This document shows positions 9,294-21,417 of a DNA stretch of 64,000 bases, piece after piece. The number at the start of each line of letters is the position of its first letter. Position 1 is the stretch's first letter. Position numbers and translations under genes: made by a program. The DNA is from Malaya genurostris. Its lineage: Eukaryota; Arthropoda; Insecta; Diptera; Culicidae. Where the stretch lies: contig NC_080572.1 of assembly GCF_030247185.1 (NCBI RefSeq), positions 5,473,007 to 5,537,006 of the forward strand, read 5' to 3'. The notes beneath the pieces are model-generated. The model saw nothing but the letters and a program-made list of their open reading frames with translations, was not told the DNA's origin and ran no database searches.

Positions 9294-12267
9294 CGGGTTG
9301 CAACAGCGAGTTGGCTGAAATAGCAAAGTGCGAAACGCACAAACTACTCACCTAAAAGTTAATGAGCCGATCAGTTTTATGCTGACACAAAAGCGCTCCC
9401 TTCGACATTGTTCTGATACCGCTGGGCGAACGAAGGCAGCCAGGAAGTAGAGCCAAACATATATTTAGTTTTAGTGCCACCGCAAACTGCTGGAATGAAA
9501 ATTTTATTGAAAGCCATCTCCGACGTGATAAGCGGTATGAAGTTCCTACCAAGCAACGACGTTATTCCGATACGGAGGACATGCCAACACGGTTCTGCCA
9601 CCATCGTTTGTTTGACCGAACGCCCCAACAATAGGATTAATTAGTAATAACTTCGGAGTGACCTAGTTGGGGGTTGCATTGCCAGAATGAACTTCCTCAC
9701 TAACCGGAAATGGATTCAACTTTCTCGCCAAGATGTGTTACTGCAGCTCTTCCGGAATGGGAAGGTATGCTTCGAAAGCAAATACATTATGACGAGGACG
9801 ACGTTTCATTCGGCTTCGATAGAAAATAATATTTTCAATTTGCACTTGAATAGTATGCTAGCATTCGTTGATTGTTTACAAATGATCTTTTAAACGGAAG
9901 AGTAACCAACACTTTCATACTGCAATATATTTTTTTTAATTTGATCAAGCTTCTTCGGACGGCCCTGGTTCTGGAATTGCACAGCGGAAATTCCACCCGT
10001 ACCAGCTTGTTTAGGCGCTTGGATTATTCACAAATAGATACATATATCAAGAGCGCCCATACCTTCGTACAAATTCGCTCGTCTTCTAAGGGAGCACACT
10101 TGAGCCATTCATCATCCAAGAATGGTCCAACGATAGTTTTCGTAGCGATTTAATCGTATCCAAAATGTTTAATGGCCTTTGTTTAATTAGAATTGGTGAG
10201 TCACCCTCGCTGGTGGGCAGCTGAAAAAAAAAAATTCTCGGCATTTGCTGGGCTTCCTGATGGCACCGTGAAATCTCCACTAAATAACTAAACACTGTGC
10301 GAATAAATCATGATTACCTGCGTCGTCGGTTAATGGTCGCGAAAGGATTTATCACCATCCAAAAATGTGTCTAATAACTCTTGCCGCATCCACATAAATC
10401 ACCGTACGTTGATCGTTCCTTACCATAATTCCAAGAAGCTTTGGAACTTCCAGTGCGAATGACTCAATTGCTGTGCTGACTCCGTGTGAGCAATTTCTGG
10501 TTTCGATACAGTTCCCAACTGGCAGCCGACAGAGCGGGAAAGATTTGCCTGATGGCATAAGAAATTGAGCATTTTTATTGTCCTTAGCTAATAAATGGCG
10601 GCCTCGGCGGTCGAAACATTTTTAATCCGTATACGACCGTGCGAGGAGTGATTTATTAGCGACAAGCCGAAATGGATCATGTGAGAAGAACGAGTTGAAA
10701 AGTCGGCCGAAATAGCTTGGTAGGTATTAAAAAACTAGCCGATATCATCTGATCTGGGTATTCCGAGGAAATTCAAGCTGGCGTCATAATCTGGCACACC
10801 AGGGAAGCAGTCTGTGCCAAGCCTAGCGGGGAATGAGTTGTGAAATTGCAATAAAAAGCAATATCTATTCTAATAAAAATCGCTCTGAACATGTGTTGCC
10901 ATGCGAGCGATAGGAAAGTGTGTGCCCCGAAGATGCTGAACAGGGCTTAAATTTGACTAGAATCGTCATTTTGGCTGCCGAATGCAACGGTTGTGATCTT
11001 TGGGTCGACGTTGATGGATTTTTATTGCGAAAGTTTTATGCCGGATGCGAGAGGCCATTTCAGAGGACGGAATTGTTCCGGTGAACTTTTTTTTATTGCC
11101 CCTCGCACAAGCTAATTACTTCCGAGCTAGCCGTTATCTAATCGGGAACGAATTACGAAATTTGACAGTTCAACGAATGTGAAATCAACTTGAAGGTTTT
11201 GGATAAAGTTTTCGGTAAATTTTATGAAAGAAAATAGGGTAATTGGATGCGTTAGCATGAAGGATTTCGATGGAAATTTGTCAAAAATTGTTTCAATTAG
11301 GAACCTTCTTTTACGTTTCGTCTCAGACCCGTCAGTGCAGCACAGGGTGGGACAAAATTTTAATTCCAGCGTCACCAAACTTTTCGTGTTCCTTTTTTCC
11401 CATAAGAATTATGCAAAATTTTAGTTCGACCGGTGAAACCGACTATACAAAAAAAAATCGTTAGAGATAACACTATAGACTTTAAATATCAATGCATGTA
11501 TTATTTTAGTAAGTACTATAACGAGGAATAAAACCTTCGAAGACTGCAAAACAATCCGAAATTTGTAAAAAAAGTTATTAAAAGAAAACCGACACAATGT
11601 TCGAACAATGGCTCATTTTTCAATGCTAGATCACCACTGCTGATAGTGAAAGTAATATGATGAGACTCAGTACCGCAATGCGGGAGATGCGAGTGAGGCG
11701 ACCACCTCGGGCGCCAACACCCGGGGGGCGCTAAATCATGATGGGATTGCGAAAAAAAACGTACAATTATACAATATTAATTTCATGAGGTTTTTTTTTC
11801 GGGAGAACTATTTGAACTAGATTAAGTTTCAGATTAGTACTAAACTGCCGCCATAATCATTATCATTCGTAAACATGAAAATGCAATTCTACAGTCATTT
11901 AGAATACAGAATCGCCTTTCAGTGACAACCATAACAATTATTTTTCATGAGCAAGAGACGCTCTCTTTTCGATTATGGTTGTGAACTTAAATAGCAAAAA
12001 TTAGATTTTTTAAAAGGTTCCCTGAAAGGGACTAACATTCCCGAAAATTGACTATTAATCAAATGTGCACGTGCGTAGATATCTGTACTACTGCTCTCTA
12101 AACTGATATCGCACGTTTTGACGTAGGACTACTCTTTGAATTCTATCTAGGAATGCGAAACAGTGATCAGGTTGCATCGAATCGAAGATAAAACTATATA
12201 TTTGAGATAATTGGTTGTCGCAACCTTAATGAATAATGAGCAAAGTGTAATTTTCCATTTTTACCAA
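9294..12267. other. unassigned, mostly non-repetitive sequence
   Basis: Base composition is less AT-rich around 9.3-11.1 kb. Short frames occur on both strands, none with a recognisable domain. I see no transposon ends. It may be intergenic or intronic host sequence. Confidence 0.35.
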
Positions 12268-12520
12268 GCCGTAGTCATAAAAAGCAAAGTCTTGGCATTA
12301 CATTCCTTTTGTGGAATTTAACCTTTCTGTTTCAACAGACTTCGCAGCCGATTCTTAGCGTACAGGATCATTGCATGGCTAGTACTATGGATCCTACTGA
12401 CACTAAGAATCCTTCCAGGTCGGGGCTCGAACATTCGATAACTGGCTTGTAAGACCAGCGTCCTATGCATTGAACCGCCAATCCGGGACAATGCCAAATG
12501 TAATAAATGCCGTAGTCATA
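12268..12520 (-). mobile_element. Feilai-like tRNA-related SINE with 12-bp target-site duplications
   Basis: On the minus strand the head carries GGCGGTTCAATGCATAGG and a B-box-like GTTCGAGCC, followed by the SINE body (CTAGTACTAGCCATGCAATG, GAATCGGCTGCGAAGTCTGT, TGAAACAGAAAGG). The left tail includes AAAGCAAAGTCTTGGCATTA. The 12-bp sequence GCCGTAGTCATA occurs at 12268-12279 and again at 12509-12520, which is a clear target-site duplication. A second copy lies at 53402-53614 and a deleted one at 29962-30078. The Feilai assignment is from memory of the Aedes family; the SINE structure is seen directly. Confidence 0.85.
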
Positions 12521-12840
12521 GCTTCCCCTAAATAAGACGACAATTTCGTATGCATTAAATCTCTTCGTAGTTCGCGTAGAATGGACGCGATCATTTAAAC
12601 TGAAACTCTTCCCACAATTGAAATTGGTATCGAATCGACTTGCATTCTGTGCGATTCGTTTGTGCCTTGGAAAAGGATTCTATGCTCACCAGGTTTCGGT
12701 GGGTTTCAATGCGCTTTTTGTCTTTCATGAGAGACAATGATTTTTGTAAGAGTTCTGCTGATTTGTTCCATTCGAGATGCTGAACGCTGGATATTTTGAG
12801 ATCTCCTAGATCGTAAATTTTTTTTATGCAAAATATATTA
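12521..12840. other. unassigned sequence
   Basis: I see no feature between the SINE and the AT-rich repeat that follows. Confidence 0.35.
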
Positions 12841-13200
12841 AAACTGCTTTAAACGTCGCGGTAACACCAGATCTCGAAATTTTATGCAATTCTGAATGTC
12901 TTAGAATTGCATAAAATTCAAAAAAAAAAAAGAGTCAGAGTCGATTTTTTTCCCAACAAAATTCTTTGATTACGGAAATCTAAAAATTCCAGTTTCAGAA
13001 ATCTCAAAAATTCCAGAAAATCGATTTTAAAAATAATTTTGTTTTATATGAAACTAGATCTCGACGTTTCATGCAATTCAAAGACATTTGCCATAAAAAA
13101 ATATTTAGATTTCTGCCATAAAAAAATATTTAGAATTTCTTCAAATTATTTTCGAGGTGACACTAGATCTCACTGTTTTATGCATTTTTATTACATTTAG
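12841..13200. repeat. degenerate AT-rich repeat, about three units
   Basis: The motif (C)TAGATCTCG...TTTTATGCAATT or a variant recurs near 12870, 13050 and 13160, each followed by an ...ATTTGGCATAAAAA-like tail. An inverse-oriented relative lies near 7385-7440. There is no coding capacity. Confidence 0.55.
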
Positions 13201-13213
13201 CATGAAAATAATT

Positions 13214-13290
13214 ACTTCAACCTCAACCAGCCACCGGCTGAAAGTCTCTTTAATAAAGAAAACTAACTAACTAACTACTTCAACCTTAAC
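13214..13290 (+). mobile_element. very short retrotransposed 3' tail with target-site duplication
   Basis: About 50 bp (AGCCACCGGCTGAAAGTCTC, then TTTAATAAAG and an (ACTA)n tail) is flanked by ACTTCAACCTCAAC (13214-13227) and ACTTCAACCTTAAC (13277-13290). The AATAAA and tetranucleotide tail resemble the 3' end of a mosquito non-LTR element or SINE. Extreme 5' truncation explains the size. Confidence 0.65.
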
Positions 13291-13415
13291 ATTTTTCTGA
13301 GCTTTAGAGTCAATTTTGAAATTTTATCTCGATTCAAGAAATTTTTTTTTGGAATTTTAGTTCCCGAAGTTTTAAATTCTAAGACATTTGGCATAAAAAA
13401 TACCATACCGTTCTA

Positions 13416-13575
13416 ATGCCGTTTTTAATTGAAAAACACTGGTGGCGTGGATTGCTCTGGTTTTGCACTTTCGAGCAGAAATGACAATAAAACACCGTCA
13501 AAAAATTGCACTTCTACTCGAAAGTGCAAAATCAGAGCAATCCACGCCACCAGTGTTTTCAATGAAAAACGCCAT
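13416..13575. mobile_element. hairpin MITE, about 160 bp
   Basis: Two arms, 13416-13482 and about 13511-13575, are inverse complements over most of their length. The left arm contains ACTGGTGGCGTGGATTGCTC and the right contains GAGCAATCCACGCCACCAGT, with a loop of about 28 bp. The outer ends read ATGCCGTTTTT and AAAAACGCCAT. There is no protein, and target-site duplication is unclear. The superfamily is not assignable. Confidence 0.8.
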
Positions 13576-14109
13576 AAGATAACGCAACGTTTTATCCAGA
13601 ATCATAGCATGCTTCGGGAACCATGATCGATGAATTAAATAAAATGATTATGATTTTGGGGTACTTCCATTCAACACGAGAAATATGATTGAAAAGGTTA
13701 ATCGAATGTAAATGTAAATTTTCGAAAGAGCGTTTCCTAATAAATGAACACGATTCTGTCAAACCTTCTTCAAACCGTCAAATTCGTAAAAATTTTGGTG
13801 GCCGGGAAGTAACTGAACCGCACTCCGTATATGTTCACTGGGACCAATTGACTTTACAAAAAAAAAAAAAACAATCGAAGGGTTTCGTCGAACTTGCAAT
13901 GTTGTAGTCCTTATCAACATCGCATGACTTTTATATCTCGACAGCGAGAGCGATTTTTTGGTAAAAGTTTTACTCTGGTTCACCTTTTCAAAATGAGCAA
14001 AAATTGCTTAACATAATCATTTTAACTCTATACCATCGAGAATATGTTTGGCATATTACGATCAAATTTTCAATAGTATGAGAATCGTAAATAACGAAAA
14101 AAAACTGCT
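13576..14109. other. unassigned AT-rich sequence
   Basis: I recognise no gene or element here. Confidence 0.35.
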
Positions 14110-14640
14110 TCAGATTTCAGCTCTGGAACTAAGGTTCAGAATCCAGTTTCAGAATTTGGGTTTCGAGTCTAGGTTCCAGATTTCATCCCTAGAACCTAAG
14201 TACAAATTCAAGATGCAAAATTCAGGTTCATAATCCACGTCCAAAATTCATTTCCAGAATCCTAGTATTGGGTGAAAATCTAGAATTTATGTCCAAAATC
14301 CAGTTCTATTATTCAGATCCAGAACCCAGGTCCCGAATGCTGGTCCAGATTCTAGGTTAAAAATCCAGGTTCTGAAATAACGTACAGGAGGCAAGTCCAG
14401 AACTCCGGATTCTAGAACCAGAAACCAAGTTCAAAGTTCAGTTCTCAATTCAGAATCCAGGTCCAAAATTTATTTACAAAATCTAATTCCAGAACAGATT
14501 TAGAATTTATGTCTAGAGTTCAGATACAGAATCCTGTTGTAGGGTTCTGGTCTAGAATTCAGGTACCGAAACCACATCCAGATTTTTTTAAGATCTAGAA
14601 TTCAAGTCCAGAATCCAGAATTCTGGTCCAAAATCCAAGT
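14110..14640. repeat. degenerate short-period repeat (CCAGAATYCAGGT-like), block 1
   Basis: Words such as GGTCCAGAATTCA, TTCCAGAATCC and AGTCCAGAATCCAG recur every 11-15 bases, with many substitutions. The period is approximate, so this is a decayed simple satellite. Similar blocks lie at 14930-15370 and 35150-35419. Confidence 0.75.
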
Positions 14641-14929
14641 CACACACTTAAAACCGATTCTCGAGCTCGACATATTGAAATGTCGAATAAGATCGGCAAC
14701 ACGACATTTCACTGATTCTTCAGTAATTCCCGTGCTCTTTTCCGAAATTCGTTAAAGTAATATGCTAATATCTCGGTAAAGTGCATTCTTTTGCCGAAGT
14801 TTGGCGTAATACTATGCTGAGCTTGTCAGTAAACAACAAATATACCGAAATCAGCTAATCCAGTTGCCTAGATTTCGAACAGTGAGTTAACTCGTGGAGC
14901 TAGAAAAAACTTGTTGTAAGGAAATAGAT
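14641..14929. other. sequence interrupting the short-period repeat
   Basis: About 290 bp with none of the flanking CCAGAAT words, so it may be an insertion. It holds a local inverted word (CGACATATTGAAATGTCG). No terminal repeats that I can support were found. Confidence 0.4.
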
Positions 14930-15370
14930 TTGGTCCTGAATTAAAGCTCTGAACCCAGGTCCAGAATTCATTCCCAGACGCTAGAACCAAAATCCAAGTC
15001 TAAAATTCAGTTCCTGATCCAGAATTCATTTACAGAATCATACTCCAGAATACAGAACTAAAATTCATGTCCAGAACTCAGATACATAATACAGTCCTGG
15101 AATTCTGGTCCAGAACCCAGACTCCTAATTCAGGTCCATAATTCAAGTCCAGAAATCGAATGCAGAATATAGGTCCTGCTCAGATCTAAGGTCCAGAATT
15201 CATTCCCAGAATCAGAATACAGCTCCAGCATACAAATTTTTAATTCAGATATAGAATCAAATTATATAATTCTAGTGCAGAATCTAAAATTTAGGTCCAG
15301 AATGCAGGAGTAAGTCTAGAGTTCAATATTAGGGCTCAGGTCCATAATTCATTTTTAGAATTCAGCTTTT
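14930..15370. repeat. degenerate short-period repeat, block 2
   Basis: It has the same word family as 14110-14640 (GGTCCAGAATTCATTCCCAG, AAGTCCAGAAAT and similar). It is probably one array split by 14641-14929. Confidence 0.75.
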
Positions 15371-15494
15371 CATTCGGGATTTCTGATGTAACACGCAAAA
15401 AAGCTGCAAGTATTTACTAAAATTGAAAATGTTACTTGAGATAACCTTACAGGAAAATGAAATAATGTGTGTTCGTCTTTATAGTGTTTGTTAA

Positions 15495-15672
15495 AAATTT
15501 GGAGGGGGCGATTATTTTTGAGTTCGCCTCGGGCGCCAGAAATGTTCACTACGGCTCTGATGAGACTTTCTTGTCACACACACAGCCATTTGTTCAATTC
15601 GTTGAGCTCAGCTCTCTCCGGGTTCGAAAGTCGGATTTCATAGTGATTGTATAGTCTTTCAATATGAGAAAG
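15495..15672 (+). mobile_element. microsatellite-bearing dispersed repeat, truncated copy b
   Basis: It contains GTCACACACACAGCCATTTG, a GTTCAATTCGTTGAGCTCAG block, an AAAGTCGGATTTCATAGTGA block, and a terminal ATATGAGAAAGG. Other copies have the same order. Only the outer end is retained. Confidence 0.6.
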
Positions 15673-18600
15673 GAAAAAAATGGTTGATTTATCATTACCG
15701 ATTTTCTTATTTCATCAGAAGATATTTTCGTTTGGATCGGTTCAATGGTCCTAAAAAAACGCTTAATTATACTTTAATGTTTCTTTTCCTTAAAATACAA
15801 TGGATAAGCACAATCATCGAGGATGTCACCTGCGAGAGGCGAATTATGCACAGAGCAAATCGACACATTAGCAATCCACGGTGCAAAACCGAATCGTTTT
15901 GTTTTTGAACAGCACACAGGGTGAACCTGTTCAATACTAATGGTGGTTGCATGAAAGAGCTCCATTTAAATATACGCATCAGAATATACTGTCGTCAATG
16001 TAGTTTGGGCAAACGCTAGCAAAAATTTCAGAGAAGTAAGACGAACTGTTTATAGATTGATGTTTTAATTATCGATTTTCTCATTTCATCTGAAATAAAA
16101 ATATCATAATTCGATCCTTTGAAATGACTTGTTGGTTCTTAAATCGAACAATTGAATGTCTTTGAAGTTTAAGAATGTTGATGGCAGAATTGTCGAGCGC
16201 GATCATTTGCAGAATATTAAATGCCTCTCGTGCAAGGCAAACGGCGCAAGAATTGACATCTTTTGCAGTCTAACGTCGAACGATGTCTACTTACACGCAG
16301 GAAGAAATATTTCATGATTTGATTGATTTTCTGTGCTATTTTGATATATATTTGCAGAATTTTAAAATTAAACGTGTTGTTGATAACAAACTTACAACAC
16401 TATACTTTTGATTGATTAGAATAAGTTCAGTAAATAATCGAAAAGGGGTTTGTGAAATTAACAAAATGACACCCTTGTCAGCATATTAAGGCAAGACGCA
16501 CGTCAGAGTTCTGTATGTAAGTCACCATAGCACACATATTCTGTATAGGGAGATAGCACATAAGTATTTATACACGAGTACTAGCTATTTGTACTTATAT
16601 CATAGTCCCAACTGTACAATATGTGAATACGTCAATACAAACGAAGTGTTCCATCTTTTTCAGATTATTATCGTCTTTATTAAAGAAAAAATAGAATACC
16701 TTTACGATTGATTTCCGTATATTTTACTAGGGTGTTTATATAAGTGTCGAAAATCTTTTCGAGGCCCAGCTTGTATTCCTGCCTGCTCGCTGTCAGTTTC
16801 TTACCAACTGCTACTCATTCTCCCTTTCCAGAAAAGAAAATCTAACTTCTACACTTGATGGCATCGTTGTCGTTATGAATCCTTGTGTCCAGCCATAAAT
16901 GTTACGCCAACCGGAGGCCATTGCCAGTCCCATTTCCTGCAATATTGGTACCCGCCGAGCCAAATCCGCAAATAAAATCGATTTGTAGTTTGTTATTGAC
17001 TTCGAACTTCCTGTTGGTGGCACCCAACATTCTACATTCCAAGTGAAATGATAAAATGGTATTCATTTCCCAACAGTTTCGCTCTGTACGGTGGGCCTTC
17101 TGCACATCTCCTCTATACGATGGACCATTTCAGAAAGGATACTAGTTTTTTTGCAGAGGAAAGAAAGTACCCAAACCTTTACCCTTGTCGACACAGTTGC
17201 GTAAGTTTTCGTATGCGAAATGGAACATCATTGGTGCCTGACAGCTTCCGGTTCAATTTCGTACGCCTCCCTGAACGCCACCCTCCGGAAAAGTCTGAAA
17301 TGCCTCAGGATAATGTAAGCATCCAGCAGCAATAGACCTTATAACAAACTGGTACAGTTTGAGGACGAGCAAGTGAGCCAAGTGATTTCCGCAGTGCTCT
17401 CGATTCGTTGCACAGTCAAATCCTAATTCGAAGGCAGGCCATGTGTGTGTGGGTAGAAACCGGAAGTGATTCGTCTTCCGGCTCTGGACCGCATGGAAAA
17501 TTGAATGTAGGCGCACATTGCAAGTATCATAGTTTGCGCTTCCCGCTATGCGACGTAAGTTTGAGCAGATTCCTTACATGGGAAATGATCCAAAGCCGTT
17601 GAAAATTTGGGCCTGCAGAATCCTGAGCCAAAAGCCAATTTTCCTCTCCATGCTCGAGACGTGTTTACCGGCAAACAAACGGGATATCGTTAGCTAGGCT
17701 TGGGCACAGGTTTGGCGCATACATTCTATGATCCAGCTGCGATAAAAGGTTCCTCGTCATGATGATGTGCTAGTTTTCTCGAGTAGCATTTTTTTTTTCA
17801 TCCTAGAGCTGCTGTGTGTTCTGCATATAAGTTTCGGGTAAAGCATCTCAAATATAGGGAGATAAGTCAATTTAATTAATTCTGTTGTACGATGAATGGG
17901 GATTTTCCTCAGAAACTTGGCAGTATATCGCTGTACTGTCTAGTATTTATGCTTTGAGATCGGGTTGTGGCACATTTCCAAAAGCGATTTAGTTAGTGAA
18001 TTTATTTTTACATCCGGGGGAGAATTCTGTAAAACATTCAATGTTTATTGATATGCCACATTCTAAAACTATATCAGAAGATTTCATGCATCATTATAGA
18101 TGCTCGTTTTATACTTTTCTAAATTGCAATATTCATCGAAATCACCCGTTGGATACTCAATGCGAATCGAATTTTACAACTGGACTGTTTTATAACAAAT
18201 TCCAAGCTTCCATCTGAATACGAACAATAAATCATCGATTAGTGTGCAATCGGTCCAACCACGAAAGCCCTGGTAGGTTTAGGCACTAGGAGGAATGTTG
18301 TGACCATTAGTTCGGTTGGAAACGAGAGAGAAAAAATATCGTCACCGACATCACACGAACCGCCAACCGAAATGTACTAAAGTTGATTTATTTGTTTTGA
18401 TAGCGGTCATTTTTTTTTTCATTTCCCGTTCCTCACGCGATCCAGTTTGATTTACCATTGTTGTTGTAAAATTTGAAATTTTCCATACGGCACCGTGGAC
18501 CTATTGGCCATGAGATTTGATTTTTCCGTAGGTCAGTGCAACATATTGCGTTTATCGAACGGATTCTATAATCGCGTTTTGTTGGAGGATATTTCTACCT

Positions 18601-20362
18601 CGGATTTCCGCAGAACAATTTCTAGAGAAGATATGCCCAGCTGAATGCTTGCAGGCTTCAGTAGATGGAAACGATTGGTCAGTTTCTAAAAACAACAATT
18701 TATCAGCAAATCTGTGTAGTCGACGAAGGTGCCGCGGGATAATTAAAGCCTTTCATCATCAATAAAACACTCAAATCGCACAAAAAAACGGTCAACTTCC
18801 AGCTGAGTCGACTTGATAACTAGTAAACATCACAACAGGGATTGTAAATTTTCTGATTAACTCGATAGATAACGTGACTATATCGAGTGGATAACTCATC
18901 TGCTGTGGTTATTCTCTTTATCTTGCTTGTATCATTCGGCAACACCATTTTTTGTCACCATTTCGTGAAATTTATAGCAACAATTTGCTGGCAGGCCGCA
19001 CAACGATGATATCGGTTATTAATCGGGTGGCCAGGTCCGGAATACGACAGCAAACAAAAGTTCAACATCTTCTGCTGTCCGTTGGTTGGTGAGATAAATT
19101 GTGGCTCGCCTAGAAAGGACAATTGATAATTAATTTGGTCAACTGATCACAACTTCTAACAGCGTTCCACATTTCGTGATTTTGCTGCGTGCGGTTATCG
19201 CTGTTGCCATTCGATGCACATCCACTCTCATTCGAGCCACCAATTCAAACAACTAACTTGTTTCGTTCGAGAAGCGCTATTTACGAGATTTATGGGACAC
19301 CAATAAATCAGATATTATTTAGTAGCCATTATTCGCCGAGTTTCTCGGTAAGGGAAATCTGAACTTTTGAGTCCGGTTTAGAGAGGGAGAAAAAAATTTG
19401 TGATTAACAGAGTTCTACTCGAGTTCTGTTAGCAAGTGGGATTTATTCAAATGGAAATGTGTTTCATGAATTATTGCTTCTGGAGCGAATGAGTATTTTA
19501 TCGGAGATATATTTATAAGTGGCCGGAATAAGTTTCAAATGTAGTACGAACCCTTTTTTGAACGAGAGGCATTATATGTTTGAATCAGCTGATTTCTGTT
19601 TGATATTTAATCTTATACGTAGCTTTTATGATTGCGGCCTGGGTTGGCCGTTCGATGAACAGAGTGCTATCGAGTCACTAAGTGGAATTCAAAGGAAATA
19701 TATTGTTGTCGTATATTCAAGCCCTGACCTGGAAGAATACTCAGTACCAATACGATCGTAGCACTAATCATGATATTGTTCTGTACGCATCGAAATAGCT
19801 GCAAAGTCTATGAAAGAGAATGGTTTAATTCCACATTAGGAATGTAAAACCAAGAAAATACTTGCAAATAAATAATATTTCACGGCTCAGTTCAGCTCAA
19901 GTCCCATCTATTTGTATAATTGATTTGATACCCTTTCATGCGCTATTCTGGTCAAATGAGTTAAATTAAACTCGATCACTGGCAACAACTATTCAAAGCC
20001 ATCATCGAAAAGATATATTGTAAGAAATGTACTTGACCTGGTAACTAGTCAAATTCCGGTTCGTATATTCATACTGGCCGGTACTTTCAAGGTCATGCTA
20101 CGGTTTTGATAGGTTCGCTCATTTGTCAGATTGGTTTACAATATATGCATTTTAAGAAGCATCAATTGAAATCGCAATGATGAACGCGTTTTACAATTGA
20201 AGGTGGGCATTGAAGGATTTTTTTTTGTTTTATCGTGCGTACATGGGACATCTATGCGAACACAAAAATGTGCAATGTTATCTCTGTTCAGTCCATGACT
20301 TAAAGTATAGGTTAAAAATTGAAATATTTGCCGCGACTTTTAGCGACGCCTTGCTAGAAATA
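15673..20362. other. unassigned, largely non-repetitive sequence
   Basis: I see no recognisable exon, RNA or transposon end. 16.8-17.6 kb and 18.2-19.3 kb are less AT-rich and look single-copy within this window. Short frames there have no family signature. A host intron or intergenic region is the simplest reading. Confidence 0.35.
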
Positions 20363-21417
20363 ATGGAGAGGTCAATCCGACTCACGACTGATTTTTAAAA
20401 AGGGTGTATGTATTTTTGCATTTCACAAAAATTGCCTTTTTCAAATCGTTGTAACTTGGAAACCGTTAATTGTACAAAAATGGCGTTCAGGAAGGAGTTG
20501 TAGCGATTATGCACTCTAAAAAAAAATATACACTGAAAAACATTGTTGAATAATTATTTAAGTATTATTCATGTACATGTAATAATTGTAGATAAAGCAA
20601 ACAAATAAACAATTCATGGAAATATAAAAAAATGGTGTTATAATTAAATATCCAAGTATCTCAAGAGCAGCTACTTTTAGAAGAAAGGATATTATGAACA
20701 AATCTATTGCCTGTAACCTGTAGAATAATATTCTGCTGTTTAAATGATTACTTTACAATTAGAACTTGAAATTTCGAATATATCTGTAAATTGTTTTAAC
20801 TGTAACTTCTTCATTTTTCAAAAGGCAAGGATGGGATAGCCATCAATCTTTAGGTTTTAATAAAAGCTTTAAAATAAAAATTATCAAAAAAATCGAAACC
20901 CTGATTTTTTTTATTTAATTTTTTTTGGTTCATTTTGAAATTATTGAGAAAAAAATCAAAAAATTTTTTCAGTGTATATTTTTTTAGAGTGCCCTATTGA
21001 TTCCCTACAATTTCTTTCTGTACACCATTTTTGTACGATGAACGGTTTCTGAATTTCAACGAGACCCGTAAACTGTTTTAGCTGTAACTTTTTCATTTTT
21101 CGAAAGGCACAGATGGCTATTCCCATCAATTTGTAGGTTTTAATAACAGCTTTAAAATAAAAACCATCAAAAAAAAATTAAAACCATGCTTTTTTACCTT
21201 TTTCGGATTATTTTAAAATTATTGAGAAAAAAATTTTTTTTCTGTGTATATTTTTTTAGAGTGCCCAATCGATTCCCTACAACTTCTTCCTGAACGCCAT
21301 TTTTGTACAAATAACGGTTTCCGAGTTACAACGATTTGAAAAATGCAATTTTCGTGATATGCAACAATACATACGCCCTTTTTAAAAATCAGTCGTGAGT
21401 CGAATTGACCTCTCCAT
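20363..21417. mobile_element. palindromic element with inverted arms of about 180 bp and an internal duplication
   Basis: The left arm (about 20363-20540) and right arm (about 21240-21417) are inverse complements with few mismatches. The left begins ATGGAGAGGTCAATCCGACT and the right ends with the inverse before CCAT. Both contain an AAATGGCGTTCAGGA-type block and CTCTAAAAAAA. Inside, a segment starting near 20788 (AAATTGTTTTAACTGTAACT) repeats near 21070 (AAACTGTTTTAGCTGTAACT), period about 282 bp, and the 3' part of the second unit is the right arm. There is no transposase frame. It reads as a foldback or MITE-type element. Confidence 0.75.

Noticed and set aside
16490..16700. Possible solo LTR (TGTAT...GGGAGATAGCACA region)
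   Set aside because: I could not find a second copy, TG..CA ends with a target duplication, or a primer-binding site.
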